Assembly: GCA_003151595.1 (NCBI GenBank)
Contig: PLXW01000040.1
Coordinates: 29,304 to 59,793 of the forward strand
Source: Myxococcales bacterium
Lineage (GTDB): Bacteria; Myxococcota; Polyangia; Polyangiales; Polyangiaceae
Direction: 5' to 3'
Length of the DNA stretch: 30,490 nucleotides
The notes under the pieces were generated by a model. It did not search any database. It worked only from the letters and a program-made list of their open reading frames with translations, and was not told where the DNA came from. How positions within the stretch are numbered: position 1 is the stretch's first letter; each line of letters begins with the position of its first letter. This document shows positions 9,447 to 17,343 of the stretch, piece by piece. Both the position numbers and the translations under genes were made by a program.

Positions 9447-11549
9447 TCAGCGAAGCGCGGGCAAAGCGTCCGGCGCGGGCGCGTCCGGCAGCGGGCCGTT
9501 CGGCTGCGGCGCGGTCGGGTCGACGACCGGGCCGCTCGTTCCGCCCACGCGCGCTTCGGCGACGTACACCACGACCGAGTCGCCCGCGGAGAGCTTCTCT
9601 CCGCGGTTGCGGTGGTTGATGCGCTCCATCATTCCCGGCGTCATGCCGTAGCGGTTGCCGAGCATCGTGAGCGTGTCGCCCGCGCCCGCGGTGACCGTGA
9701 TGCGCTTCCGCCCCTTCAGCGACTCCCAGTACGCGAAGAACTCGTCGGAGCCGACGGGGAGGACGCGCACGTCGTTCTCGCCGAGGACGACGGTGCTCTT
9801 CAGATCGGCGTCGGTGGGGACGAAGAGCTGGATGGTCATGCCTTCCTGGAGGCGCGCGGCGGGATCGAGATCGTTCCAGCGGCGGACTTCGTCGATCGTG
9901 ACGTGGAAGGTGTCGGCGATCTCGCGGATCGTGTCGCCAACCAGCACGCGGTAGAAGACGCGGCGGCGATCCGGGTAGACGAAGATGTCGGCGGGGACGA
10001 CGGCGACCGCTTGCTTGTCGTCCTTCGCGGCGGCGGCTCCCGAAGACGCGGCCATCGCCGCGAGCGTCGGGTTCACGGCTTGCGGCTTCAACGCCGACGC
10101 GGACGTCGACGGCGGCGGCACGAGGAGCACCGTTCCGCCGCGCACGACCTCGCCCGCGGCGATCGCGTTCAGGTCGACGAGCTTCGCCAGCGTCGTCCCG
10201 TGCGTGGCCGCGATCTGCTCCAGCGACTCGCCGAAGCGAACGACGTAACGCTCCGGCAGCGGCTGATCCTTGTGCTGCTTGGCGAGCGAAACGGCGACGA
10301 GCGCCGCGCGACCCGTGGGCACTTTCACCGAGCAGCTGAGCGGCGCGCTCGCCGGCGCTCCCCCCGTCGGCTGCGCCGGAGGCGTGCGCGACGCGCGCAG
10401 CTCCGGATTGAGCTGCTCGATCTCCTTCGTCGTGCACCCCGCCGCTTGCGCCACAGAGGCGAGCGACGTGGCCGGCGGGACGAGCGCGGGCTCACCCTCG
10501 AGCGGCGCGTCGACCACGATGTCGTCGAGCCCGAACACGTGCGGGTTCCGCCCGACGATCGCCGCGGCGAGGATCTTCGGGACGTAGAGCGTCGTCTCCC
10601 ACGGCAGCGCGCACTCGAGGCGCGACATCGCCCAGAAGTCGTTCGTGTTGTACTTGCGAATGCTCCCGGCGACGCCCCAGTACCCCATGTTGTACGCGGC
10701 GATCGCCAGCTCCCAGCCGCCGAAGCGGCGGTGCAGGTCGGAGAGGAAATCGGCGGCCGCTTCGGTCGCGGCCTCGGGGCTGAGTCGCTGATCGCTCCAG
10801 CGATCGATGGAGAGGCCGTACGCGCGCGCCGTGTCGGGCATGAACTGCCAGAGGCCCATCGCGCCCGCGGCGGAGCGCACGACGGGGTCGAAGCCGCTCT
10901 CGATCATCGACAGCCAGAGGAGATCTTCGGGGAGCCCCTTCTTGCGGAGCGTGCGGCGAACGACGTCGCGGTAGCGACCCGAGCGACGCATCCACGTCTG
11001 GAGCACCTGGCGCCCGCGCGGATCGTCCTTGAAGAACTCGAGGTAGCGGACGACGCGCGCGTCCCAGCGCACCGGGAGATCGGGCATCGTGAGCTGCGAG
11101 AGCCACGCGAGATCGTGTCCGCCGACGGCCGTGGGGGGGAGGCTCGGCGACGGCGTCGGCGGGAGACCCGAGGCGTGCACGCGCGGAGCGTCGCCGGTGG
11201 CGGAGAGCGGAGACGGGAGCTCGGTGGGCCACGAGTCGCCGAGCGACGGCGTCGCCGAGGGGAAGAGCTCGCGCTCCGCTTCACGCAACGAGCGAAGCTC
11301 GGGCGAGTCGGCGCCGAGCGCCACGTCGTCGATCGTCGGACCGGCAGCGACGAGGTGACGGGTCGCGGCGTCGCTCGGGCGATTGCGCGACGAGACCGGG
11401 TGCGCGGGTTTCGCGACCGGCTTTTTGGGCGCCGCCTTCGCCGGTGCGGCCGGGAGAGGCGCGGCGGCCGTGGCGACGGGCGACGTCGCGAGGGCCGCGA
11501 GGAGCGCGAAAAAACCAGCGCAAAAACCAGGAACCGCGGCTCTCGACAT
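9447..11549 (-). CDS. MltD-like membrane-associated lytic murein transglycosylase with three LysM domains
   Basis: This predicted enzyme cleaves the MurNAc-GlcNAc bond of peptidoglycan with 1,6-anhydro ring formation. The 700-residue protein has a signal sequence (residues 1-30), then a Pro/Ala-rich linker to about 150. A GH23/SLT domain at about 165-330 contains MIESGFDPVVRSAAGAMGLW (catalytic Glu about 217), QFMPDTARAYGL and AIAAYNMGYWG. Three peptidoglycan-binding LysM domains lie at about 434-480, 528-578 and 614-663, followed by a Pro-rich tail. E. coli MltD has a similar order with two LysM domains. The ATG at 11549 has only a weak ribosome site. The gene is divergent from the kinase gene and convergent with the FadL-type gene. 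Confidence 0.93.
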   Translation of the reverse strand: MSRAAVPGFCAGFFALLAALATSPVATAAAPLPAAPAKAAPKKPVAKPAHPVSSRNRPSDAATRHLVAAGPTIDDVALGADSPELRSLREAERELFPSATPSLGDSWPTELPSPLSATGDAPRVHASGLPPTPSPSLPPTAVGGHDLAWLSQLTMPDLPVRWDARVVRYLEFFKDDPRGRQVLQTWMRRSGRYRDVVRRTLRKKGLPEDLLWLSMIESGFDPVVRSAAGAMGLWQFMPDTARAYGLSIDRWSDQRLSPEAATEAAADFLSDLHRRFGGWELAIAAYNMGYWGVAGSIRKYNTNDFWAMSRLECALPWETTLYVPKILAAAIVGRNPHVFGLDDIVVDAPLEGEPALVPPATSLASVAQAAGCTTKEIEQLNPELRASRTPPAQPTGGAPASAPLSCSVKVPTGRAALVAVSLAKQHKDQPLPERYVVRFGESLEQIAATHGTTLAKLVDLNAIAAGEVVRGGTVLLVPPPSTSASALKPQAVNPTLAAMAASSGAAAAKDDKQAVAVVPADIFVYPDRRRVFYRVLVGDTIREIADTFHVTIDEVRRWNDLDPAARLQEGMTIQLFVPTDADLKSTVVLGENDVRVLPVGSDEFFAYWESLKGRKRITVTAGAGDTLTMLGNRYGMTPGMMERINHRNRGEKLSAGDSVVVYVAEARVGGTSGPVVDPTAPQPNGPLPDAPAPDALPALR

Positions 11550-11679
11550 CGACCCTACCGATTCGCACCTCGCGCGCGAACCGTCAAATTTGCGGGCCTA
11601 CGTGCGCTCCCGCCCGCTGAACGCCCGGCAGGGGGTTGCGGAAATCTCGCCCAAGGGATGCACTAGCGGTAAGCGCGCC
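11550..11679. promoter_or_regulatory. Divergent promoter region, transglycosylase / kinase
   Basis: This 130-bp gap separates two divergently read genes, so it should hold both promoters. A TTGCGG at 11636-11641 could serve as a -35 for the kinase gene, but the spaced -10 (TGCACT, 11659-11664) is poor, so I make no firm promoter call. Confidence 0.35.
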
Positions 11680-13407
11680 TTGAAGACCTGCCCGCAGTGC
11701 AAGATGCGGTACCCCAACGAGGCGAAGTTCTGCTTCGTCGAAGGGTCGGATCTCGTCCCGCTCGAGGACCCGCGCATCGGGACGCTGCTCGCCGGACGCT
11801 ACGTCCTCGAGGACGTCATCGGCGAAGGCGGCATGGCGACCGTCTACCGCGCGCGCCACAAGCTGGTCGATCGGCCGTGCGCCGTGAAGATCCTCGCCGC
11901 GCACTACGCCAGCGATCCGGTCGTGCGCGAGCGCTTCCGCCGCGAGGCCAAGAGCTCGCAGAAGCTCAGCCACCCGAACATCATCGAGATCTTCGATCAG
12001 GGCGAGGCCGACGAGAACACCGCGTACATGGTCATGGAGTACCTCCGTGGCCAGACGCTCGCCGATCTGATCGCGCTCGGCCCCATCCCGATTCCGCGCG
12101 CGCTCGGCATCATGATCCAGATCGCCCGCGGCATCGCGCGCGCGCACGACTTCGACGTCATCCATCGCGACCTGAAGCCCGAGAACATCTTCCTCTGCAC
12201 GCGCGACGACGGGACCGATCTGGCCAAGCTCCTCGACTTCGGCATCGCGCGATCGCGCAGCGACTCGCGGCTCACCGGGGCGGGCGAGCTGTTCGGCACG
12301 CCGCAGTACATGGCGCCGGAGCGCATTCGCGCGGGCGAGGCCGGGCCGAGCGTCGACCTCTACGCGCTGGGGGTCATCTTCTTCGAGATGATCACCGGCG
12401 CCTTGCCGTTCGAAGCGCCGGACATCCCCACGTACTTCGTCAAGCACCTGAAGGAGCCGCCGCCGTCGCCGCGCGCGATCAATCCGAAGGTGCCGCCGGA
12501 GCTCGAAGCGCTCGTCTTGCGGCTGCTCGCGAAGGAGGCGAAGGCGCGGCCGGTCGATGCGCATCGCGTGATGAGCGATCTCACCGCCATCGCGAAGGAC
12601 ATGGGCGCGCCGATCCCGGTGGAGCCCGAGACCGATCCCGCGAGCTCGCGCCCGCAGTCGGTGTCGCTTCCTGCGGTGGGGATCGAGGCGTGGCAGAAAC
12701 GAACGACGTTGCTCGAGCAGATGCTGGCGCGCGCCTTCAACGGCAGCGCGCCGCCCGAGCTGTCGAAGACGCTGGCCGAGGTGAAGGCGCACGTGCGGCG
12801 GATCGCGGAGCTGCGATCGCGATCGATGATGGCGCAGCGATCGCTGGAGCAGATCGAGCAGCGCGGGCGCGACGGTCGCCAGCGGTTCGGGTTCGCGGTG
12901 GACGCGCTCGGCGTCGATGCGTCGCGCGCGAAGGACGAGATGCGCGCGGCGAAGCTCCGCGAGCAGTCGATGGAAGAGCGGACGAAGCAAGCGGCCGCGC
13001 AGTTCGTGCTGACGTACAAGGAGATCGCTTTCTGGGAAGGGCGCTCCGGATTTCAGGAGCCGTACAAGGATCTCTCGGCGGCCTACCGCGCCGCGGCCGA
13101 CTCGATGGACGCCTGGTACGTGGTGCGTGAAGAAGAGAAGAAGGGGATCGCGAAGAGCGCGGCGAACGAGCGCGCCGTGAGCGATCTCGAGTTCCAGATC
13201 AAGGAGCTCCGCGCGGCGCTGGCGAACCACGAGCAGTCGATCGAGGCCGAGCAGCTGAAGTGCGAGAAGGAGATCGGCGAAGCGGGCAAGCTCGCCGACC
13301 AGCTGGAGACGGTGCTGATCGCGCTGACGACGAAGTTCTGCGAGCCGCTGAGGAAGAGGGCGGAGCTGGCGCCGCTCTTTAAAGAGTTGGAAGGGGTCGC
13401 GGCGTAA
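11680..13407 (+). CDS. Zinc-ribbon Ser/Thr protein kinase with C-terminal coiled coil
   Basis: This is a Hanks-type (PknB-like) kinase. From the chosen TTG start it has 575 residues and begins MKTCPQCKMRYPNEAKFC, a truncated zinc-ribbon with three Cys (4, 7, 18) typical of myxobacterial signalling proteins. The kinase domain (about 41-310) is intact: Gly loop GEGGMATVY (48-56), AVK Lys 70, alpha-C Glu near 89, HRDLKPEN (Asp 164), DFGIA (Asp 187) and MAPERI. Residues about 350-575 are charged and heptad-like, predicted to be coiled coil. No transmembrane segment is seen, so it is likely cytoplasmic. The frame stays open far upstream, but that part lies antisense to the transglycosylase gene, and the zinc ribbon begins right at the TTG. 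The start codon choice is an inference. Confidence 0.9.
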   Translation: MKTCPQCKMRYPNEAKFCFVEGSDLVPLEDPRIGTLLAGRYVLEDVIGEGGMATVYRARHKLVDRPCAVKILAAHYASDPVVRERFRREAKSSQKLSHPNIIEIFDQGEADENTAYMVMEYLRGQTLADLIALGPIPIPRALGIMIQIARGIARAHDFDVIHRDLKPENIFLCTRDDGTDLAKLLDFGIARSRSDSRLTGAGELFGTPQYMAPERIRAGEAGPSVDLYALGVIFFEMITGALPFEAPDIPTYFVKHLKEPPPSPRAINPKVPPELEALVLRLLAKEAKARPVDAHRVMSDLTAIAKDMGAPIPVEPETDPASSRPQSVSLPAVGIEAWQKRTTLLEQMLARAFNGSAPPELSKTLAEVKAHVRRIAELRSRSMMAQRSLEQIEQRGRDGRQRFGFAVDALGVDASRAKDEMRAAKLREQSMEERTKQAAAQFVLTYKEIAFWEGRSGFQEPYKDLSAAYRAAADSMDAWYVVREEEKKGIAKSAANERAVSDLEFQIKELRAALANHEQSIEAEQLKCEKEIGEAGKLADQLETVLIALTTKFCEPLRKRAELAPLFKELEGVAA

Positions 13408-13412
13408 GCGAC

Positions 13413-13515
13413 CCCTCACCCCCGGCCCCTCTCCCGCAAGGGGAGAGGGGAGGAGCAATCACGCGTTGGCTCCTCCCCCTCTCCCCTTGCGGGAGAGGGG
13501 GCCGGGGGGTGAGGG
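13413..13515. repeat. Long imperfect palindrome (MITE/REP-like), overlapping the methyltransferase 3' end
   Basis: The left arm 13413-13456 (CCCTCACCCCCGGCCCCTCT onward) and right arm 13469-13515 are near-perfect reverse complements around a 12-bp spacer, AATCACGCGTTG. Each arm also contains an internal smaller hairpin, CTCTCCCGCAAGGGGAGAG. From memory this CCCTCACCCC...CTCTCCC sequence is a common dispersed palindrome in high-GC genomes; only one copy is present here. It begins 5 bp after the kinase stop and runs into the methyltransferase gene, supplying its last 18 codons and stop. It could act as a bidirectional transcription barrier but lacks a T tract. Confidence 0.88.
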
Positions 13516-14343
13516 TTCGAACGCGACATCGGCGCCCTCGAACCGCTTCTTCATCACCGCGATCGCCTCTTCGCTCTCGTCCACCAGCACGAACGACCTT
13601 CCGCACTCCAGCGCCGCCGCGCCCGCGGTCCCGCTCCCCGCGAAGAAATCCAGGACCAAGCCCCCCGGTGGCGACGACGCCAGGACGATGCGTCGCAAGA
13701 TCCCGAGCGGCTTCTGCGTCGGATACCCGAGCTTCTCTTTTCCGGTGGGGCTCACGATCGTGTGCCACCACGTGTCCGTGGGAAGCTTTCCGCGCGCCGC
13801 TTTCTCCGGGCCGACGAGGCCCGGCGCCATGTACGGGATGCGATCGATGTCGTCGGTGTTGAAGACGTAGCGCGCCGGATCCTTCGCGTAGAAGAAGATC
13901 GTGTCGTGCTTCGCGGGCCACTTCTTCGTCGCGCGCGCGCCGTAGTCGTACGCCCAGATGATCTCGTTCAGGAACGCGGCGCGGCCGAAGATCGAGTCGA
14001 GCAGAAGCTTGCAGTAGTGCGCCTCGCGGTAGTCGATGTGGAAGTAGAACGACCCCGTCGGCGCCAGCACGCGGTGCGCTTCGACCAGGCGCGGCTCCAG
14101 GAACGCGAGGTAGTCGTCGAACGTGTCGGCGAAGGCGCGCGAGCCGATGCGCGTCGTCGTGTAGCGGTGTCCGCCGAAGCCGGTGCGGTCGCCGCTCGCG
14201 CTGCGCGCCGTGACGAGCTGCTCGCGCTTCTGCGTCTTCCCGGTGTTGAACGGCGGGTCGATGTAGATGAGGTCGACGGAGTCGCTCGCGATCGTGCGGA
14301 GTACGTCGAGGTTGTCGCCGTGGATGACGCGCGATCCGGGCAT
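13459..14343 (-). CDS. Beta-class site-specific DNA methyltransferase (N4-cytosine or N6-adenine)
   Basis: The product transfers a methyl group from S-adenosylmethionine to an exocyclic amino group in DNA. Its 294 residues show catalytic motif IV DPPF (29-32) near the N-terminus and the AdoMet-binding motif I DFFAGSGTAG (232-241) near the C-terminus, the order that defines the beta class (N6_N4_Mtase). YPTQKP (207-212) is also typical. No restriction endonuclease or specificity subunit is adjacent, so it looks solitary, perhaps an epigenetic or phage-derived methylase. Residues 277-294 (PSPPGPLSRKGRGGGANA) and the stop are encoded by the palindromic element, so the native C-terminus was probably replaced; all catalytic motifs precede that point. 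The start is the ATG at 14343, 67 bp from the divergent deacylase gene. Confidence 0.92.
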   Translation of the reverse strand: MPGSRVIHGDNLDVLRTIASDSVDLIYIDPPFNTGKTQKREQLVTARSASGDRTGFGGHRYTTTRIGSRAFADTFDDYLAFLEPRLVEAHRVLAPTGSFYFHIDYREAHYCKLLLDSIFGRAAFLNEIIWAYDYGARATKKWPAKHDTIFFYAKDPARYVFNTDDIDRIPYMAPGLVGPEKAARGKLPTDTWWHTIVSPTGKEKLGYPTQKPLGILRRIVLASSPPGGLVLDFFAGSGTAGAAALECGRSFVLVDESEEAIAVMKKRFEGADVAFEPSPPGPLSRKGRGGGANA

Positions 14344-14410
14344 CGGCCCTCACCGATAGCACGCGATCGGGCTCGCCCGCGTTGCCTCTCGGTCTGGTAG
14401 ACCGTGGGCC

Positions 14411-16003
14411 ATGCATCACCTCGTGCTTCGCGGCGCGCGCGTCGTCGACGGAACGGGAGCGCCGGCTCGCCGCGCCGACGTCGCGGTCGATGGAGATCGG
14501 ATCGTCGCGGTGGCCGATGGCCTCCGCGGTCATCAAGAGATCGACTGCGGCGGGCTCGTCATCGCGCCCGGGTTCATCGACACGCACTCGCACTCCGACC
14601 TGCATCTCTTCGCCGACCCGACGCTGGCCATGAAGCTGCGCCAGGGGGTGACGACCGAGGTGCTGGGGCAAGACGGGATCTCGGTCGCGCCCGTGCGGCG
14701 CGAGCACGTCGAGGTCACGCGCCGGTTTCTCTCCGGCCTCGACGGCGACCCGCCCGAGGCGCCGTGGGACTGGACGACGTGCGGCGACTACCTGCGCTCG
14801 GTCGAGACCGCGCGATCGAGCATCGACTTCGCGTACCTCGTGCCGCACGGCGCGCTCCGCACGTTCGCCATGGGGCCCGACGATCGCGCCCCCACGGTCG
14901 ACGAGATGCGCGCCATGCTCCACGAGCTCGATCGCGCGCTCGTCGAAGGGGCCATCGGCATGTCGACGGGGCTCATCTACGCGCCGTGTTGCTACGCGAA
15001 GACCAACGAGCTCATCGCGCTCGGGCGCGTGCTCGCCGCGCACGACGTCCCCATCGTGGTTCACATGCGAAGCGAGAGCGACGCCATCGTCGAAGCGCTC
15101 GACGAGATGCTCACCGTCGCGCGCACCAGCGGCTGCAAGCTGCACATCTCGCACTTCAAGATCGCCGGCAAGTACAACGCCGACAAGGCCGACGCGATCC
15201 TCGCGCGCATCGACGAAGCGCGCGCGAGCGGCGTGCGGATCACGTGCGATCAGTACCCGTACACCGCCGGCTCCACGCTGCTCGGCGCCATCCTCCCGCC
15301 GTGGGCGCACGACGGCGGCGCGGACATCACCGTGAAGCGGCTGGGCGATCCGTCGGCGCGCGCGCGCATGCGCGAGGCGATGCAGGAGACGCACGAGTGC
15401 GCGTGGGACAACTTCTGGAAGTGGACCGGGCCCGACGGGATCGTCATCTCGCAGATCCCGAGCGGTCGTCATGCGGATCTGCTCGGCAAGACGATGACGC
15501 AAGCGGCGCGCGCGCGGCAGGGCGACCAGAGCGACCCGCTCGACTTCGCGCTCGATCTCTTGCGCGACGAAGCGATGGGCGTCGGAATGGTGAGCCACTC
15601 GCAGACCGAGAGCGTCGTCGCGCGCTTCCTCGCGCTCCCCTACGTGAACGTGTGCACGGATGCGCTGCTCGGCGGGCGACCCCATCCGCGCGCATACGGG
15701 ACGTACCCGCGCGTGCTCGCCAAGTACGTGCGCGACGAGCGGATCATCACGCTCGAGGAAGCCATCCGCAAGATGACCTCGCAGGCCGCGCGCGCCTTCG
15801 GACTCGACGACCTGGGTACGGTCGCGCCCGGCATGCGCGCGAACCTCGTCGCCTTCGAAGAAGCGCGCGTGCGCGACACGGCCACGTTCGCCGAGCCGGT
15901 CTCGTACCCCGAGGGGATCGAGTACGTCGTCGTCGGCGGGAGCGTGGCGGTGACACGGCGCGAGGTGTCACATGTGCGGAGTGGTCGCGTGATTCGTGGA
16001 TAG
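14411..16003 (+). CDS. N-acyl-D-amino-acid deacylase-like amidohydrolase
   Basis: This is a metal-dependent amidohydrolase of the D-aminoacylase family (COG3653-like), which hydrolyses N-acyl-D-amino acids or related cyclic amides. The 530-residue protein has the first metal motif DTHSHSD (His 59, His 61), later candidate ligands in VVHMRSES and LHISHFKIAG, a conserved Asp in NVCTDALLGG, and the C-terminal MTSQAARAFGLDDLGTVAPG segment that closes the small beta domain. Where characterised D-aminoacylases have Cys in a GNCG turn, this one has Asp (GQDG, Asp 88), so substrate range may differ. There is no signal peptide, so it is cytoplasmic. D-amino acids from peptidoglycan turnover are a plausible but unproven substrate source. 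A 5-bp inverted repeat GGTCT-GGT-AGACC at 14391-14403 lies just before the ATG. Confidence 0.88.
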   Translation: MHHLVLRGARVVDGTGAPARRADVAVDGDRIVAVADGLRGHQEIDCGGLVIAPGFIDTHSHSDLHLFADPTLAMKLRQGVTTEVLGQDGISVAPVRREHVEVTRRFLSGLDGDPPEAPWDWTTCGDYLRSVETARSSIDFAYLVPHGALRTFAMGPDDRAPTVDEMRAMLHELDRALVEGAIGMSTGLIYAPCCYAKTNELIALGRVLAAHDVPIVVHMRSESDAIVEALDEMLTVARTSGCKLHISHFKIAGKYNADKADAILARIDEARASGVRITCDQYPYTAGSTLLGAILPPWAHDGGADITVKRLGDPSARARMREAMQETHECAWDNFWKWTGPDGIVISQIPSGRHADLLGKTMTQAARARQGDQSDPLDFALDLLRDEAMGVGMVSHSQTESVVARFLALPYVNVCTDALLGGRPHPRAYGTYPRVLAKYVRDERIITLEEAIRKMTSQAARAFGLDDLGTVAPGMRANLVAFEEARVRDTATFAEPVSYPEGIEYVVVGGSVAVTRREVSHVRSGRVIRG

Positions 16004-16063
16004 AGCCGCGTCTCCGAACGCGCAAAACTTGTACGCACAGCGCGCGGGTGATTCGCTCGTAGG

Positions 16064-16624
16064 GTGCAGGCCGACATCGCGCGAAGCGGACTGTGGATCG
16101 CACTGGCGGCGTTCGCGTCGGTAGCGGCGCTGGTCCAGACGGCGCGGCTCACGTGGGGGCAGCTCGCGCGTTCGTGGAAGGCGCGCGCACGAACGCGACG
16201 CGCGACCGCCGGTGAGGTTCGCGCCGAAGCGATCGTCGCGCGCGCCGGCTACGAAGTGCTCGCGCGGCAAGTGCCGGGGCGATGGACCGTGCACGCCGAC
16301 GGCGAGCCGATGGAGGTCGCGCTGCGCGCCGACTTGCTCGTCTCGCGCAACGGACGTCGCTACGTCGCCGAGGTGAAGACCGGGCGCGTGGCGCCGAAGC
16401 TGGACTGCGCCGCGACGCGACGGCAGCTCCTCGAGTACCGCGTGGCGTTCGGCGTCGACGGCGTGCTCCTGGTCGACGCCGAGTCGAACCGCGTGGTGGT
16501 GGTGGAGCTGGGGTCGCTCGACGCGGCGGTGGACGACGCGCGGTCGCGCGCGATCGCGTGCTGGTTCCCGGTGTTCGCCTTCGGCGTGGCGGCGGGGGCG
16601 TTGCTGGTGTTGTTCGCGAGGTAG
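16064..16624 (+). CDS. Membrane-anchored PDDEXK (RecB-like) nuclease-domain protein
   Basis: The protein has 186 residues from a GTG start. Hydrophobic segments at about 9-26 and 167-184 flank a soluble core. The core carries the features of a PDDEXK nuclease fold: helix Glu 51/Glu 55, GYEVLARQV, then RADLLV (Asp 90) and VAEVKTG (Glu 103, Lys 105), followed by RRQLLEYRVAF, a Q-x3-Y motif (Gln 121, Tyr 125) seen in RecB/Cas4-like members. All expected active-site residues are therefore present. With both termini in the membrane, the core should lie on one face, presumably cytoplasmic. It follows the deacylase gene by 60 bp and may be co-transcribed. Nuclease activity and any DNA target are inferred from motifs only. 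Confidence 0.72.
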   Translation: MQADIARSGLWIALAAFASVAALVQTARLTWGQLARSWKARARTRRATAGEVRAEAIVARAGYEVLARQVPGRWTVHADGEPMEVALRADLLVSRNGRRYVAEVKTGRVAPKLDCAATRRQLLEYRVAFGVDGVLLVDAESNRVVVVELGSLDAAVDDARSRAIACWFPVFAFGVAAGALLVLFAR

Positions 16625-16765
16625 GGCTCGGCTCCGGCGTCACGCATTCAGATGACACGCGCGGAGCGCTGCGCGGCACGGCGGGTGCTCTGAACGGGTG
16701 TGCTCGGCGCTTTTCGGGCCGAAACCTGTGCCACCTCGCCTCAACCCCGACTCAGGAGTCATCCC

Positions 16766-17218
16766 ATGTTCACGCGCGCTTCCTTCTTCGTCTTCGCCAT
16801 GTCCTCGGTCGCGCTCGTCGCTGCGGCGGCGTGCTCGTCGAATTCGGCCGGGCCCACCGCGACGTGTCTCACCGAAGTGGCCTGCTACCAGGTCTCTAGC
16901 GACGGCTTCTGCGGCGCCGAGAAGAGCTCCGCGCCGTGCGGGGCGTGCCCCGACGGCTACACGACGCAGTGCAAGCAGCACCCGGAGCCCGACTCGGGCT
17001 TCGACTCGGGGGGCGTGTGTCAGGTCGAAGTGGCCTGCTTCCAGGTGACCGACTCCGGCGTATGCGGCGCGCAGATCGTCTCGGGTCCGTGCCAGCCGTG
17101 CCCCGTGGGGTACGTCGAGCAGTCGGGATGCACGCCCGCCGAAGACGGCGGCGCGAACGACGGCGCGACGACTGACGGCGCGACGGCCGACGGCGCGAGC
17201 GACGCCGCGCCCGAGTGA
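16766..17218 (+). CDS. Small Cys-rich lipoprotein with two tandem repeats
   Basis: The protein has 150 residues. The ATG at 16766 is preceded by AGGAG (16754-16758); a longer in-frame ATG at 16700 lacks a ribosome site and would bury the signal peptide. The signal MFTRASFFVFAMSSVALVAA ends in AAAC, a relaxed lipobox, with Cys about 23. The mature part holds two copies of a unit of about 40 residues: CLTEVACYQVSSDGFCGAE and VCQVEVACFQVTDSGVCGAQ, each followed by an SxPCxxCPxGY segment. The cysteines align and are likely paired as disulfides outside the cytoplasm. The tail is low-complexity Asp/Gly/Ala/Thr (GANDGATTDGATADGA). Family and function are not recognised. Confidence 0.8.
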   Translation: MFTRASFFVFAMSSVALVAAAACSSNSAGPTATCLTEVACYQVSSDGFCGAEKSSAPCGACPDGYTTQCKQHPEPDSGFDSGGVCQVEVACFQVTDSGVCGAQIVSGPCQPCPVGYVEQSGCTPAEDGGANDGATTDGATADGASDAAPE

Positions 17219-17343
17219 TCGCGATTCGCGCGCGCACAAAACGAAACCGCCGCCGCAACGCGAACTCTTTCGAGAGCGCGTCGCAGCGGCGACTTGCGTG
17301 GTGTCAGCGGTCTCACGGTGAGAGCCGCCCTCGATCAGTTCAC

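Noticed and set aside
13459..16624. Restriction-modification system made of the methyltransferase and the PDDEXK protein
   Set aside because: The genes are on opposite strands, separated by a 1.6-kb amidohydrolase gene, and the nuclease-like protein has membrane segments. There is no positive evidence for pairing.
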